From NCBI GenBank assembly GCA_009780435.1, contig WRAB01000019.1, positions 1-39,880 of the forward strand: 39,880 nucleotides of DNA. The letters run 5' to 3'. The position numbers and the translations under genes were made by a program. Of this stretch, positions 24,475 to 33,410 are shown in pieces. Below the pieces are notes generated by a model. It did not search any database, had not been told where the DNA came from, and saw only the letters and a list, made by a program, of their open reading frames with translations. This DNA comes from Oscillospiraceae bacterium (GTDB lineage: Bacteria > Bacillota > Clostridia > Oscillospirales > Oscillospiraceae). How positions within the stretch are numbered: position 1 is the first letter of the stretch; each line of letters begins with the position of its first letter.

Positions 24475-25928
24475 CACTCTTCCCCCACCCCCGGAAACAC
24501 CACAACAAATCGTGTCCCCACATCCAAGCGAGAACTGGCCTCTATCGTCCCCCCGTGCTGCAACACCGTATCCCGCACGATGGACAACCCCAGGCCACTA
24601 CCGCCTCGAGCGCGGCTGCGGGCCTTGTCCACACGGTAGAACCGGTCAAAGATGTGTGGGATGTCCTCCTCTGGGATGCCGATCCCCGTGTCCTCCACGG
24701 TCAGGCGCACTTGATCCACCGTTTTTTCTAAGCGGATCAAGAGGGTTCCCCCCTCTACGTTGTATTTGATCCCGTTTTCCGCCAAATTGAAGACGATCTG
24801 ATACACGTCGTCCTCTACGGCCAATACGAGACAGTCCTCCGCCAAATCGAAGGCCATCTCCACGTTCAATTCTTTGGCCAGAGGCTCCAGCATATACCCG
24901 GTCCGCCGTACCACCCGGGCCACGTCTACGGGTACGATCTCCGGCTCCTGGGGCGCATCCAAGCGGGCTAACTGTAACAGGCGCTCCGTGGTTCGGGTCA
25001 GCCGCTCGGCCTCCTGGCCGATGTCCTCGACAAACTCCCGAACCGTCTCGACCTCCATGTCCTCGCTCTGGACAATACTGTCGGAGAGCAGACGGATCGA
25101 CGCCAGGGGCGTCTTGAGTTCGTGGGAGGCGTCGGATACGAACCGCCGCCGCATCTCCTCCGTCTCTTGGAGCCGATCCGAGAGGCGGTTGAAGGCCCGC
25201 CCCAGCTCCGCCAGTTCATCCTTCCCCCGGACAGCCAGCTTATAGCCATAGTCGCCCCGGCCCACGATCCGGATGGCGGAGAGCATGTCCATGAGCCGCC
25301 TCGTCAGCGCCCGAAAGAAAATCAGGGCCAAAAACACCGCCGCGATAAAGAATCCGATGGAAAAGTTCTGCAAATCCCGCTGGAAGCCTTCAATGAACGC
25401 CCCTTGCACCAAATCGTTTTCATAGAGGTACACCGCGCCGATCACCATCACCGTCTCCTCGTGGATGTGTACGACAGGTACGGCGACCTGGGAGCGAAAA
25501 TTCCCGTCGGCGTATGTGCTGTAGAACGCCTCGTATCCGGAGCCGGAAAGCACCCTGGACAGGTGTTCAAATGTGATCACACCTATATCTCCGGCGCCTC
25601 TATAGGCGGTATCGTAGAGAATCGCCCCCGCTTCGTCGGTGACCGCAACGCGGGACAAGCTCATAAATTCCTGCTGACCCATGGCGTATTCCACACTCTC
25701 TCGTTCCAAGGCCTCGCCCCCGGACAACGCCTGGCTGATCTCAAGCGCCTGCCCCGTAAGGGTGGTATTCTTTTCGGAGAAGACCAGGCCGATGGAGACG
25801 CTCATGGGATAGGTGTTGAGCAGCAGAAGCAAGACCACAATCAGGGCGATATAGCTTAAGGCAAACCGAAACTGGACACCGCCAGCCAGCCGGACTCTCT
25901 TACTCGGCCTTGAAGAAATAGCCCACAC
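24474..25928 (-). CDS. Sensor histidine kinase with HAMP domain
   Basis: 484 residues from a GTG at 25928, which overlaps the end of the response regulator gene by 29 bases; a later start is possible. Membrane helix 1 is about 23-40, an extracytoplasmic sensor of about 150 residues follows, helix 2 is about 190-208, then HAMP (to about 256), the phosphorylated His269 in SHELKTP, N-box NLAENGIKYN (381-390), G1 DTGIGIP (413-419) and G2 GGSGLGLSI (442-450). It is the classic PhoR/WalK-like layout without a PAS domain. The signal is unknown; the envelope gene context suggests the cell wall. Confidence 0.93.
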   Translation of the reverse strand: MWAISSRPSKRVRLAGGVQFRFALSYIALIVVLLLLLNTYPMSVSIGLVFSEKNTTLTGQALEISQALSGGEALERESVEYAMGQQEFMSLSRVAVTDEAGAILYDTAYRGAGDIGVITFEHLSRVLSGSGYEAFYSTYADGNFRSQVAVPVVHIHEETVMVIGAVYLYENDLVQGAFIEGFQRDLQNFSIGFFIAAVFLALIFFRALTRRLMDMLSAIRIVGRGDYGYKLAVRGKDELAELGRAFNRLSDRLQETEEMRRRFVSDASHELKTPLASIRLLSDSIVQSEDMEVETVREFVEDIGQEAERLTRTTERLLQLARLDAPQEPEIVPVDVARVVRRTGYMLEPLAKELNVEMAFDLAEDCLVLAVEDDVYQIVFNLAENGIKYNVEGGTLLIRLEKTVDQVRLTVEDTGIGIPEEDIPHIFDRFYRVDKARSRARGGSGLGLSIVRDTVLQHGGTIEASSRLDVGTRFVVVFPGVGEE

Positions 25929-26589
25929 CCCACTTCGTCATGATCCGCTCCGGCTCGGCGGGATTGCGCTCCAGCTTCTCCCGCAGACGTCGAATATGCA
26001 CATCCACCGTCCGGATGTCGCCCAGGTACTCGTAGTTCCAGATAATATCCAGCAAATTCTCCCGACTGTACACCCGGCCGGGGTTTTTCATGAGCAGTTC
26101 AATTAAGTCAAATTCTTTGGCTGTAAGCTCTGCCGAGACACCGTCCCGCTCGGCGCTCCGGCTCAACGGATCAATGGTGATGTGTCCGATGGTGACCAGC
26201 CCATCCCCCGCCTCCTTGTCCGACGCCTGCAAATTACTCCGTCGGAGCAGGGCTCGGACACGAGCTTTTAGCTCCAGAATATTGAAGGGTTTTGTGATAT
26301 AGTCGTCAGCGCCGTATTCAAAGCCCAGGAGTTTATCCGTATCCTCACTCTTCGCCGTCAGCATGATAATTGGCACAGTGGAAAATCCACGGATCTGCAT
26401 ACAGGCGTTCAGCCCGTCCAATTTTGGCATCATGAGATCCAGGATAATCAGATCGTAGGGCTTGGCTTTGGCCTTCTCCACGGCGTCCTCCCCGTCGCAA
26501 CCCACGTCTACCTGATAGCCCTCGTTTTCCAGATTAAATTTGATCCCTTTGACCAACAATTTTTCATCATCTACTACTAAAATATGCAT
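25900..26589 (-). CDS. OmpR/PhoB-family response regulator
   Basis: 229 residues. The receiver domain has the acidic pair VVDDE at 6-9, the phosphorylated Asp51 in LILDLMMP, Thr in MLTAKSED and Lys in YITKPF. The DNA-binding winged helix starts near residue 130 (LTAKEFDLIELLMKNPGRVYSRENLL, then VDVHIRRLREKL and KWGVGYFF). It is the partner of the kinase encoded immediately downstream with overlapping genes, and lies 27 bases after the ComEA-like gene. Confidence 0.96.
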   Translation of the reverse strand: MHILVVDDEKLLVKGIKFNLENEGYQVDVGCDGEDAVEKAKAKPYDLIILDLMMPKLDGLNACMQIRGFSTVPIIMLTAKSEDTDKLLGFEYGADDYITKPFNILELKARVRALLRRSNLQASDKEAGDGLVTIGHITIDPLSRSAERDGVSAELTAKEFDLIELLMKNPGRVYSRENLLDIIWNYEYLGDIRTVDVHIRRLREKLERNPAEPERIMTKWGVGYFFKAE

Positions 26590-26616
26590 ATTAAATTCCT
26601 CAAAATAAATCTGCCG

Positions 26617-27066
26617 TCACTCCACTGTGACCAGCGGTCGGATATCCTCCAGACGCTGGTCTCCGATGCCGGACACATCGGTCAACTCCTCCACGATCTG
26701 AAATGGCCCATGGGCCTCCCGGTGGGCAATGATCCGCTCCGCCAACACAGGCCCAACGCCCGGCAGGGTGGTCAGTTGATTCGCATCAGCGGTGTTGATA
26801 TTGATCGGCCCCTCCTGAACCGGGGTCACAACCTCCTGCTCCTGGGGTGTCGCGGGCTGTTCCTCCTGGGCCTGTGCTCCGTTCCGGTGCTCTACCCGTT
26901 CGGCCAGCGCCTCAATTTCTTGGGACTCGACGGCACCGATGGCGTACTCGGTGGTCACAGTAAAAGCCCCCATCATCCCTGTGCGTCCAAAGTAGAGGCC
27001 CGTGACAAAAATCACGGCCACGCAGACAACTGCCACAAGGATTTTTGCCATATCCCGTTGCTTCAT
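26617..27066 (-). CDS. ComEA-like helix-hairpin-helix protein
   Basis: 149 residues. An N-terminal membrane helix (ILVAVVCVAVIFVTGLYFG) is followed by a Gln/Glu/Pro-rich linker and a C-terminal ComEA-type double HhH: ININTADANQLTTLPGVGPVLAERIIAHREAHGPF, then LTDVSGIGDQRLEDIRPLV. ComEA binds DNA outside the membrane during uptake; this one lacks the usual SLBB domain, so the role in transformation is uncertain. It precedes the two-component genes on the same strand. Confidence 0.88.
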   Translation of the reverse strand: MKQRDMAKILVAVVCVAVIFVTGLYFGRTGMMGAFTVTTEYAIGAVESQEIEALAERVEHRNGAQAQEEQPATPQEQEVVTPVQEGPININTADANQLTTLPGVGPVLAERIIAHREAHGPFQIVEELTDVSGIGDQRLEDIRPLVTVE

Positions 27067-27134
27067 TATCCCACACCTCTATCTGTTATCTGTCGTACTT
27101 GTTCCCTCTATCCGGATATTGCTTGCCCTCTCCT

Positions 27135-27168
27135 GTTCCCTCTGCCGCGGGCGGGGAAACACAGTAAA
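27135..27168. repeat. Short repeat, family D, copy 1
   Basis: CTGCCGCGGGCGGGGAAACACAGTAAA resembles 37625-37654 (about 27 bases, reading GCCGCTGGCGGGGAAAGTACAGTAAAA). Both lie just upstream of minus-strand gene starts or ends with no other coding content. Confidence 0.4.
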
Positions 27169-27213
27169 TTTTTCTCGCTTTTTTGATTCTAAAGTAATAT
27201 CTTGATTTTACCG

Positions 27214-27243
27214 TTGATTTTGCCTGCTTGATTGCGCTATAAT
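27214..27243 (+). promoter_or_regulatory. Promoter of the D-Ala carboxypeptidase gene
   Basis: TTGATT (27214-27219), 18-base spacer, TATAAT (27238-27243), about 40 bases before the ATG. Confidence 0.6.
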
Positions 27244-27282
27244 GGTTGAGGTTATGATACCATAAATTTTCTGGAGAGTAAA

Positions 27283-28641
27283 ATGAAAAAACAATTTTTT
27301 CTTGTAGTGCTCGCACTTTTTCTTCTGATCTCAGCCCTAGCACCCCCTGTTCTGGCAGATCCTTTGGATGAACCGCGCCCCAGCAACGGCCCAGAACACC
27401 ACGCCTTGGCTGTGATCTTAGCCGACGCCAAAACCGGCGAGATTCTCTACGCGCAAAATCCGAACCAACGTATCCATCCCGCCTCTACTACGAAAATTAT
27501 AACCGCACTCTTAGCCGTCGAGGCCCTGGCCCGGGGCGATGTGGCCATCGGAGACACATTGGTGACAACAGAAACCGCCCTGGCCGATATGATCGCCACT
27601 GGCATGAACATCGGCCTGGAAGTGGGGGAGGAGATGTCCTTCCAAGCCCTCTTGTACGCCGCCATGCTGGTGTCCGCCAATGACGCGACCAACGTGATCG
27701 CCGAGCACCTAGGCGGATCCATCGACGGGTTCGTCGAAATGATGAACGAGCGGGCCGCCCAGATCGGTGCCGAGGACACCAACTTCACAAATCCCCATGG
27801 TTTGACAGCGGATAACCACTACACCACTGCCTACGACATGTTCCTCATCTCCCGGGCGGCTATGAACAACCCCCGGTTTGTAGAGCTCCTAGACGCACCG
27901 GAGCGGCCCTTTGCCGCCACCAATCTACGGGGTGCGGGGATCTTTTCCTCCACCAACCTCATGACTGTATACGGCTCCGCCTACTACTATCCGGGCGCAT
28001 TCGGCATCAAGACGGGCTTTACTCTCGCCGCGGGATTCTGTCTTGTCTCCACCGCCACCAGGGACGATGTTGCCCTCATGGCCGTTGTCATGGGCGTCTC
28101 CCAGGGCGAGGACTATGACGGGGCGACGATTAATCACTTCACCGAAACAGCCCGGATCTACGACTGGGCTTTTGATACCTTCACCTACCAGGAACTCCGT
28201 TACGCCGGTCAGCGGGTGGCGTCTGTCCCCGTATCTATGGCCGAAGGCGCCGACAGTGTATACCTGCGAACGGAAGAGGCCATCACCGCCCTGATGCCGG
28301 TCTCCTTCTCCTTGGCGGATCTGAGCTACGATATCGTCATACATAACGAGGTGGCGGGCTATGAACTCGTCGCCCCCATCACCCAAGGCCGACTTCTGGG
28401 TGAGATTACGCTCTTCTACGGTGACCGGAGTTTCGGCCCCTTCACCCTGTATGCCGCCTCGAATATCCGGCTCTCTCGCTGGGATTATATACAGCAGGAA
28501 GTCACCGATACGTTCGATAATATATGGGTACAGGTGGCCATCGTTGTCCTCCTCCTCTTGTTCGTACTCTATATTGTTTACGTAGTCCGCCACGCAATCC
28601 TCAAACGCAGGCGGCGAAGAGCGCGTATGGGGCGGAGATAA
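27283..28641 (+). CDS. D-alanyl-D-alanine carboxypeptidase (PBP5/DacF family)
   Basis: 452 residues. A signal peptide (MKKQFFLVVLALFLLISALAPPVLA) leads into the S11 peptidase domain: Ser68-Thr-Thr-Lys71 (ASTTK), Ser131-Ala-Asn133 (SAND) and Lys243-Thr-Gly (IKTGFT). A C-terminal beta domain and a membrane anchor (VAIVVLLLLFVLYIVYVV, about 418-436) with a basic tail follow. It trims the terminal D-Ala from peptidoglycan side chains outside the membrane. The ribosome site is GGAG. Whether it is the vegetative or sporulation form cannot be told. Confidence 0.95.
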   Translation: MKKQFFLVVLALFLLISALAPPVLADPLDEPRPSNGPEHHALAVILADAKTGEILYAQNPNQRIHPASTTKIITALLAVEALARGDVAIGDTLVTTETALADMIATGMNIGLEVGEEMSFQALLYAAMLVSANDATNVIAEHLGGSIDGFVEMMNERAAQIGAEDTNFTNPHGLTADNHYTTAYDMFLISRAAMNNPRFVELLDAPERPFAATNLRGAGIFSSTNLMTVYGSAYYYPGAFGIKTGFTLAAGFCLVSTATRDDVALMAVVMGVSQGEDYDGATINHFTETARIYDWAFDTFTYQELRYAGQRVASVPVSMAEGADSVYLRTEEAITALMPVSFSLADLSYDIVIHNEVAGYELVAPITQGRLLGEITLFYGDRSFGPFTLYAASNIRLSRWDYIQQEVTDTFDNIWVQVAIVVLLLLFVLYIVYVVRHAILKRRRRRARMGRR

Positions 28642-28674
28642 TGGGTAGCAGACGAGGATTAACCGCATAAACAA

Positions 28675-28704
28675 CGGGAATGCCCCCTGTAGGGGACATT
28701 CCCG
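28675..28704. terminator. Hairpin between convergent genes
   Basis: CGGGAATGCCCC pairs with GGGGACATTCCCG around TGTA, with one bulge. It lies between the carboxypeptidase and zinc-ribbon genes and can serve both. Confidence 0.7.
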
Positions 28705-28713
28705 TCTACTTTC

Positions 28714-28950
28714 TTACAACTCTTCATCACAATTGGAACAAATTCGATCTCGCAATTGGACATTGGCACCGCAGTAAGGGCAAAAGCGTTTTGCCAGGGG
28801 TCTGCCTTCGACCTCTTCTGTCACATCCTCTAACTGCCTGACTCTTCTCACACGCAGTACAATCACCAGTATCAGCACCGCGATGGCAAGCGCCAACAGT
28901 GCAAATACCACCAGCGCCCACCACGGAATTATAACGATAAACCCACGCAT
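28714..28950 (-). CDS. Small membrane protein with zinc ribbon
   Basis: 78 residues from the ATG at 28950 (GGGAG eight bases upstream; GTG at 28959 is the alternative). One membrane helix (WWALVVFALLALAIAVLILVIVL) is followed by a charged linker and a C-terminal zinc ribbon FCPYCGANVQ...ICSNCDEEL with two CxxC pairs. Cytoplasmic zinc ribbon is likely. The function is unknown. It follows ireB by 25 bases on the same strand. Confidence 0.8.
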   Translation of the reverse strand: MRGFIVIIPWWALVVFALLALAIAVLILVIVLRVRRVRQLEDVTEEVEGRPLAKRFCPYCGANVQLRDRICSNCDEEL

Positions 28951-28975
28951 ATCCCACACTCCCTAAAGAAGGATT

Positions 28976-29227
28976 CTATTGTCCATTGCGCTCCAAATAA
29001 TAGATCACCAATTCCCGCAACAACTCGTCCCGGTCAATTCGGGTGATGAGGGTGCGGGCGTTGTTGTAATTGGTGATATATGTGGGGTCTTCCGATAAAA
29101 TGTACCCCACAATTTGGTTGATTGGGTTGTATCCCTTCTGCTCCAACGAGTTGTACACGGCCTTCATGATCTCGCGGATTTCCATATCCCGACCCACCAG
29201 ATCAAATTTTTGGGTATACGCTTCCAT
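28976..29227 (-). CDS. ireB: IreB family regulatory phosphoprotein
   Basis: 83 residues. The whole protein matches the UPF0297/IreB pattern: [61 protein letters not shown]. In Enterococcus, IreB is phosphorylated by the IreK Ser/Thr kinase and limits cephalosporin resistance. GGGGGAG precedes the ATG. It is often beside ruvX and alaS; here those are absent, and the neighbour is a small zinc-ribbon gene. Confidence 0.93.
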   Translation of the reverse strand: MEAYTQKFDLVGRDMEIREIMKAVYNSLEQKGYNPINQIVGYILSEDPTYITNYNNARTLITRIDRDELLRELVIYYLERNGQ

Positions 29228-29238
29228 CAGGACTCCCC

Positions 29239-29320
29239 CTTTCTGCTCACTACCAGGGATACACCGCTCCGTTTCCGCCTTTGGGCAGAAACTGCGCTAT
29301 GTCACCCCGTCGTTCGCTCC
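29239..29320. repeat. Repeat element family C (copy outside rnpB)
   Basis: The minus strand reads GGAGCGAACGACGGGGTGAC, then ATAGCGCAGTTT, GCCCAAAGGCGGAAACGGAG and CGGTGTATCCCTG. The same order of blocks occurs inside the RNase P RNA at 38388-38480. Nothing codes here. Confidence 0.65.
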
Positions 29321-29353
29321 AAAACCGAATCCCCTTTGCTGGGTTTCGGTTTT
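29321..29353. terminator. Two-way terminator after pheT
   Basis: AAAACCGAATCCCC and GGGTTTCGGTTTT form a strong stem of about 12 pairs with A/T ends on both sides, downstream of pheT on the minus strand. Confidence 0.7.
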
Positions 29354-29470
29354 GCCTGTTACTCGTTTCCTATGATTCCTACTATTCTACCAAAGTTTCC
29401 CTCAAGTGTAAAGGGCAATCAACATTGCTATGCCCTATTTTACCCACAAGACGGAGACCTTAATACCCCG

Positions 29471-31864
29471 TCAGCGGATAACGGCGTTCAATTGGCGTTC
29501 CAGGGACGCTAAAATCTTGGTCGTCGCCTTATCGGCATCTTCGTCTGTCAGGGTGCGGTCCGCCGCCTGATAGCGGAGGGCAAAGGCCACGCTCTTTTTC
29601 CCCTCTGGGATCGGTGCGCCGGTGTAGATGTCAAAGAGGCGACTTTCCCCTAAGTGCTTGCCCCCCGCCTCGGCGATGACCGCCTGGAGGTCGGCCACGG
29701 TGACGGAATCCTCACACACCACGGCGATATCACGGGTCACGGCGGGATATTTGGGCCACGGCACGTATGTCCGCTCCTGGCCGATAGCAGCGAACAGGGC
29801 ATCTAAATCCAGCTCTGCGGCGTAGAGGTCTTCCTCCCGCCCGTAGTTTTTCACGGTCAGCGGATGAAGTTGTCCCAGGCAGCCCAAAGACTGTCCATCC
29901 CGAATCAACTCTGCACACCGTCCGGGGTGGAACGCCGGATTGTCTGCCTTGGCCGTCCAGCTGATGCCCGTGATATTCATGGCGTCCAAAAGGGCTTCCA
30001 CGGCCCCTTTGAGTTGGAAGAAATCCATCCCCTCGCCGTAGGCCCCCAAGGTCAGGCGAAGGGCCTCATCACAGAGGGTCTCGCGCTCACTATTGGGCAG
30101 ATAGACCCGTGCGATCTCATAGAACCGGGCGGATTCGTTGCGGTAGTTTAAATTCCTGGCCAAAATCTCCAGCATAGAGGGCAGGGCCATGGTGCGCATC
30201 CGGCTGGTATCTTCCCCCAGGGGATTTAAAATCGTCAAACTCTCCCGCTGGGGCGCGTCCTCTGGCAGGCGGATTTTATCGTAGGCGGTCTGGCCTGTAA
30301 ATGCGTAGGTAAGAATTTCGTAGTAGCCCAGCCCCTGTAAGAGCTCCCCTGTGATCCGCTCCTGTTTCTGCTGCTGATTAAAGCCGCCCTGGGCTGTGGC
30401 CCCCCGGAACATAGTGGCGGGGATGACGTTATATCCATAAAACCGGGCTACTTCTTCGGCTAGATCCACGTATTCGTGGACATCCAGCCGCCAGGAGGGT
30501 ACTGTGACCTGATCCGCTCCGTCCACGGTGAAGCCGACTTTTTCTAATATGGCGACCATCTGATCCCGGGAAATATCCGTCCCCAAAAGGGCGTTGATCC
30601 GCTCCGCTTCCAGGGCCAGCGCCACAGGCGCACGGTCGGCGGCGATCACATCTACCACGCCGTCTACCACTTCTCCGGCACCCAGGAGTTCCACCAGCTC
30701 ACAGGCCCGCTGGACGGCGGGCAGCGTCCCCAGGGGATCTAAGCCCTTTTCAAACCGGCTGGACGCATCGGTGCGCAATCCCAGCCGACTGGCCGTCTTG
30801 CGGATGCTGGTAGCGTTAAAATTGGCCGATTCAAAGACTACCGTCCGGGTATTCTCTGTAATCTCGCTGTCTGCCCCGCCCATAACACCGGCGATCCCCA
30901 CGGCTTTCTCCGCATCGGCGATGACCAGCGCGTCGGTCAGAGTGCGGGTGACCCCGTCCAAGGTATCCATGGTCTCCCCTGCCGTGGCCCGGCGGACAAT
31001 GATCTGATCGCCGTCTAAGCAGGCGCGATCAAAGGCGTGCATGGGCTGGCCGTATTCCAGCATGACGTAGTTGGTAATATCCACGATGTTGTTGATGGGC
31101 CGCACGCCGGAGGCCCGAAGCCGCTGGCGCATCCACACGGGGCTGGGTTCGATCTTTACATTTCGCACCACTCTGGCAGTGTATCGCGGACAGAGGTCCT
31201 CATCCCAAATCTCCACGTCCACATGCTCCAGTACGCTCCCGCCGGAACCTTTGACTTGTGGCTCCCGGATGGTCAGCGCCGTGTCAAAGCTGGCGGCGGA
31301 TTCCCTTGCCAATCCGATGACAGAGAGACAATCCGGGCGATTGCTGGTGATCTCAAACTCCACCACCCGATCGTCCTTGCCGATAATGGGCCGGATATCG
31401 TCGCCGGGCTGATAGCTGGCCATCTCGTCCGGCGTGAAGGTCAAGATCCCGTCCTCTACAGAGTAGGGGTAGTCGTGTATGGTGAGCTCCAGCTCATTGA
31501 GAGAACCCAGCATCCCGTTGGAAGTCACCCCCCGCAGTTTGCCCTTTTTGATCTCCACCCCGCCGGGGAGGAGTGATTTATGCAGGGCCACGGGGCAAAA
31601 GTCCCCCGGCTTTAAATTGTCGGCCCCGGTGACGATGACCGTCGGCTCGTCCTGGCCCACATCTACGGTGCAGACCCACAGGGTATCGGCGTTCTCGTGG
31701 CGCTCCACGGATACGATCCGGCCCAGCACCACGTTTTGGATCTCTGCGCCCAGATCTTCGCCCCCCTCCACCTTGGAGCCGGTGATGGTCATCCGATCGG
31801 CGTATTCTATGTCACTGGCCTGGATATCCGTAAATTCCGCCAACCATTTTCTTGATAGTTTCAT
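29471..31864 (-). CDS. pheT: Phenylalanine--tRNA ligase beta subunit
   Basis: 797 residues from the ATG at 31864 (MKLSRKWLAEFTD), with GAAGGGAT upstream; the longer frame runs into a repeat element. It forms the alpha2-beta2 enzyme with PheS. In order: N-terminal tRNA-binding OB domain (VVLGRIVSVERHENADTLWVC...VTGADNLKPGD), B3/B4 editing domain (EITSNRPDCLSVIGLARE, FDRACLDGDQIIVRRA), B5 (INALLGTDISRDQMVAIL), the catalytic-like core, and a C-terminal anticodon-binding FDX-ACB domain (YPAVTRDIAVVCEDSVTVAD). Normal length. Confidence 0.97.
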   Translation of the reverse strand: MKLSRKWLAEFTDIQASDIEYADRMTITGSKVEGGEDLGAEIQNVVLGRIVSVERHENADTLWVCTVDVGQDEPTVIVTGADNLKPGDFCPVALHKSLLPGGVEIKKGKLRGVTSNGMLGSLNELELTIHDYPYSVEDGILTFTPDEMASYQPGDDIRPIIGKDDRVVEFEITSNRPDCLSVIGLARESAASFDTALTIREPQVKGSGGSVLEHVDVEIWDEDLCPRYTARVVRNVKIEPSPVWMRQRLRASGVRPINNIVDITNYVMLEYGQPMHAFDRACLDGDQIIVRRATAGETMDTLDGVTRTLTDALVIADAEKAVGIAGVMGGADSEITENTRTVVFESANFNATSIRKTASRLGLRTDASSRFEKGLDPLGTLPAVQRACELVELLGAGEVVDGVVDVIAADRAPVALALEAERINALLGTDISRDQMVAILEKVGFTVDGADQVTVPSWRLDVHEYVDLAEEVARFYGYNVIPATMFRGATAQGGFNQQQKQERITGELLQGLGYYEILTYAFTGQTAYDKIRLPEDAPQRESLTILNPLGEDTSRMRTMALPSMLEILARNLNYRNESARFYEIARVYLPNSERETLCDEALRLTLGAYGEGMDFFQLKGAVEALLDAMNITGISWTAKADNPAFHPGRCAELIRDGQSLGCLGQLHPLTVKNYGREEDLYAAELDLDALFAAIGQERTYVPWPKYPAVTRDIAVVCEDSVTVADLQAVIAEAGGKHLGESRLFDIYTGAPIPEGKKSVAFALRYQAADRTLTDEDADKATTKILASLERQLNAVIR

Positions 31865-31890
31865 GATAAAAATCCCTTCATTGATAGATC

Positions 31891-31964
31891 GTAGGGGCGC
31901 ACATTGTGCGCCCGTTGCGCTTGCCAAAAATCAGGACGGGCGGGTGCACAATGTGCGCCCCTAC
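31891..31964. repeat. Family A inverted-repeat element between pheS and pheT
   Basis: 74 bases with terminal arms GTAGGGGCGCACATTGTGCG and the complement ending GCGCCCCTAC, separated by a short centre. It lies inside the pheST operon, six bases downstream of pheS and 27 bases upstream of the pheT ATG, so the two genes are still likely to be transcribed through it. Confidence 0.85.
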
Positions 31965-31970
31965 AGGTAC

Positions 31971-32996
31971 CTAAAACTGCCGTAAAAACCGCAGATCGTT
32001 TTCAAAAATCAACCGCAGGTCGCTGATGTTAAAGCGCATCATGGTCATGCGCTCCAGTCCGACACCGAAGGCAAACCCGGTGTATTCGTCCGGGTCGATC
32101 CCACAGTTGCGAAACACGTTGGGGTGTACCATCCCGGCGCCCAGGAGCTCGATCCAGCCCTCGCCTTTACACATGGAGCACCCTGCACCGCTGCACTTGA
32201 AACACTGGCAATCCACTTCACAGGACGGCTCCGTGAATGGGAAGTGGTGAGGCCGAAACCGGGTCTTTGTCCCGGCTCCGTATAACTCCTGTACCAGAGC
32301 ATTGAGCGTCCCCTTGAGATCCGCCATGGTGATGCCCTTATCTACTACCAGACCCTCGATCTGATGGAACATGGGGGAGTGGGTGGCGTCCACCTCGTCT
32401 TTGCGGTAGACCCGCCCCGGCGAAACCACTCGGATGGGCGGCGTTTGGTTCTCCATCACCCGAATCTGGACGGATGACGTATGGGTGCGCAGGACGTGTT
32501 TGTCCGCTTGATCGAAATAGAACGTATCCTGCCAATCCCGGGACGGATGGCCCTCGGCGGTATTGAGTTTGTCAAACACGTTGGCGGCAAACTCTATCTC
32601 CGGTCCCTCGGCGACAGTAAAGCCCATGCCGATGAAAATATCTAGGGCTTCGTCCAAGGTCTTCATCATGGGGTGGCGTTTCCCTATGACCTGGGCTGTG
32701 CCAGGGATGGTGACGTCCAATTGCTCCGCCCGGAGCCGTTGATCCAAATCCGCCGCCTCCAAGACCTCCCGTCGCATCTGGATGGCCTCAGTGATCTCTG
32801 CGCTGACGGCATTGGCCAACTGACCGATGACAGGCCGCTGGTTGGGGTCTAACTGGCCCATCTGTTTGAGAATCGCCGTAAGTTCCCCTTTTTTGCCCAA
32901 AAATCGTACCCGGAGTCCCTCTAAGGTCGGAATATCTCCCGCCTCGGCAATTAGGCCCAGGGCCTCGGATTGTAACGCGTGTAACTGTTCTTTCAT
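31971..32996 (-). CDS. pheS: Phenylalanine--tRNA ligase alpha subunit
   Basis: 341 residues from the ATG at 32996, with GAGGGG upstream; the longer frame crosses the promoter. The N-terminal coiled coil (residues 1-85) is followed by the class II catalytic core: HPMMKTLDEALDIFIGMGF, motif 2 VYRKDEVDATHSPMFHQIEG, FRPHHFPFTEPSCEVDCQCF with the Cys-rich CFKCSGAGCSMCKGEGW, and motif 3 GFAFGVGLERMTMMRF. It charges tRNA-Phe. The family A repeat separates it from pheT. Confidence 0.97.
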   Translation of the reverse strand: MKEQLHALQSEALGLIAEAGDIPTLEGLRVRFLGKKGELTAILKQMGQLDPNQRPVIGQLANAVSAEITEAIQMRREVLEAADLDQRLRAEQLDVTIPGTAQVIGKRHPMMKTLDEALDIFIGMGFTVAEGPEIEFAANVFDKLNTAEGHPSRDWQDTFYFDQADKHVLRTHTSSVQIRVMENQTPPIRVVSPGRVYRKDEVDATHSPMFHQIEGLVVDKGITMADLKGTLNALVQELYGAGTKTRFRPHHFPFTEPSCEVDCQCFKCSGAGCSMCKGEGWIELLGAGMVHPNVFRNCGIDPDEYTGFAFGVGLERMTMMRFNISDLRLIFENDLRFLRQF

Positions 32997-33020
32997 GTTC
33001 GCACCCCTCGCTTCACAGAT

Positions 33021-33062
33021 AAACAAAAAGTCCCCGTCCCAACATACTGGGGGACAAGGGAC
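33021..33062 (-). terminator. Terminator-like hairpin in the pheS leader
   Basis: Minus-strand GTCCCTTGTCCC pairs with GGGACGGGGAC around CCAGTATGTT (33030-33062), followed by TTTTTGTTT (33021-33029). It lies downstream of the promoter and just upstream of the ribosome site, so it could attenuate pheST. I see no T-box signature. Confidence 0.65.
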
Positions 33063-33077
33063 AGCATGTCCGTCGAT

Positions 33078-33106
33078 ATTATACAAGCCCCTGGCGAAAA
33101 TTGCAA
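33078..33106 (-). promoter_or_regulatory. Promoter of pheST
   Basis: TTGCAA (33101-33106), 17-base spacer, TATAAT (33078-33083) on the minus strand, giving a leader of about 75 bases. Confidence 0.7.
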
Positions 33107-33172
33107 TAGTTCGTAGGATTGTTTCAAAGAAACACCCCCAAAGGAGGCGGCAGGCGAACGACAGGCACCCAC

Positions 33173-33286
33173 GTAGGGGCGCACAGTGTGCGCCCGCCCC
33201 ATTGCGGATGGTTATTACATTGCGTGCGGGACGGCGGGGCGTCATTCTGCCAATGTATAACACGGGCGCACACTGTGCGCCCCTAC
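33173..33286. repeat. Family A inverted-repeat element, longest copy
   Basis: 114 bases. The arms GTAGGGGCGCACAGTGTGCG and the matching end TGTGCGCCCCTAC flank a centre of about 66 bases with CATTGCGTGCGGGACGG. No coding content. It resembles a small MITE or a REP-type mobile palindrome. Confidence 0.85.
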
Positions 33287-33410
33287 GACGGGCGGCGGAG
33301 GCTATTCAGAGAGTTGCGGACATTGATCGCTGGCGTCTAGGATGGCGCTTCGGGCGGATTTTAGGGTTCGTTTCAGGGTGATGGCCTGGCCTAAACTGAA
33401 AAAAACGCAA

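Noticed and set aside
25122-25859. A 245-codon plus-strand frame over the sensor kinase
   Set aside because: Antisense to a complete histidine kinase with all motifs.
27925-28674. A 249-codon minus-strand frame over the carboxypeptidase gene
   Set aside because: Antisense to a gene with intact S11 peptidase motifs; no protein-like features.
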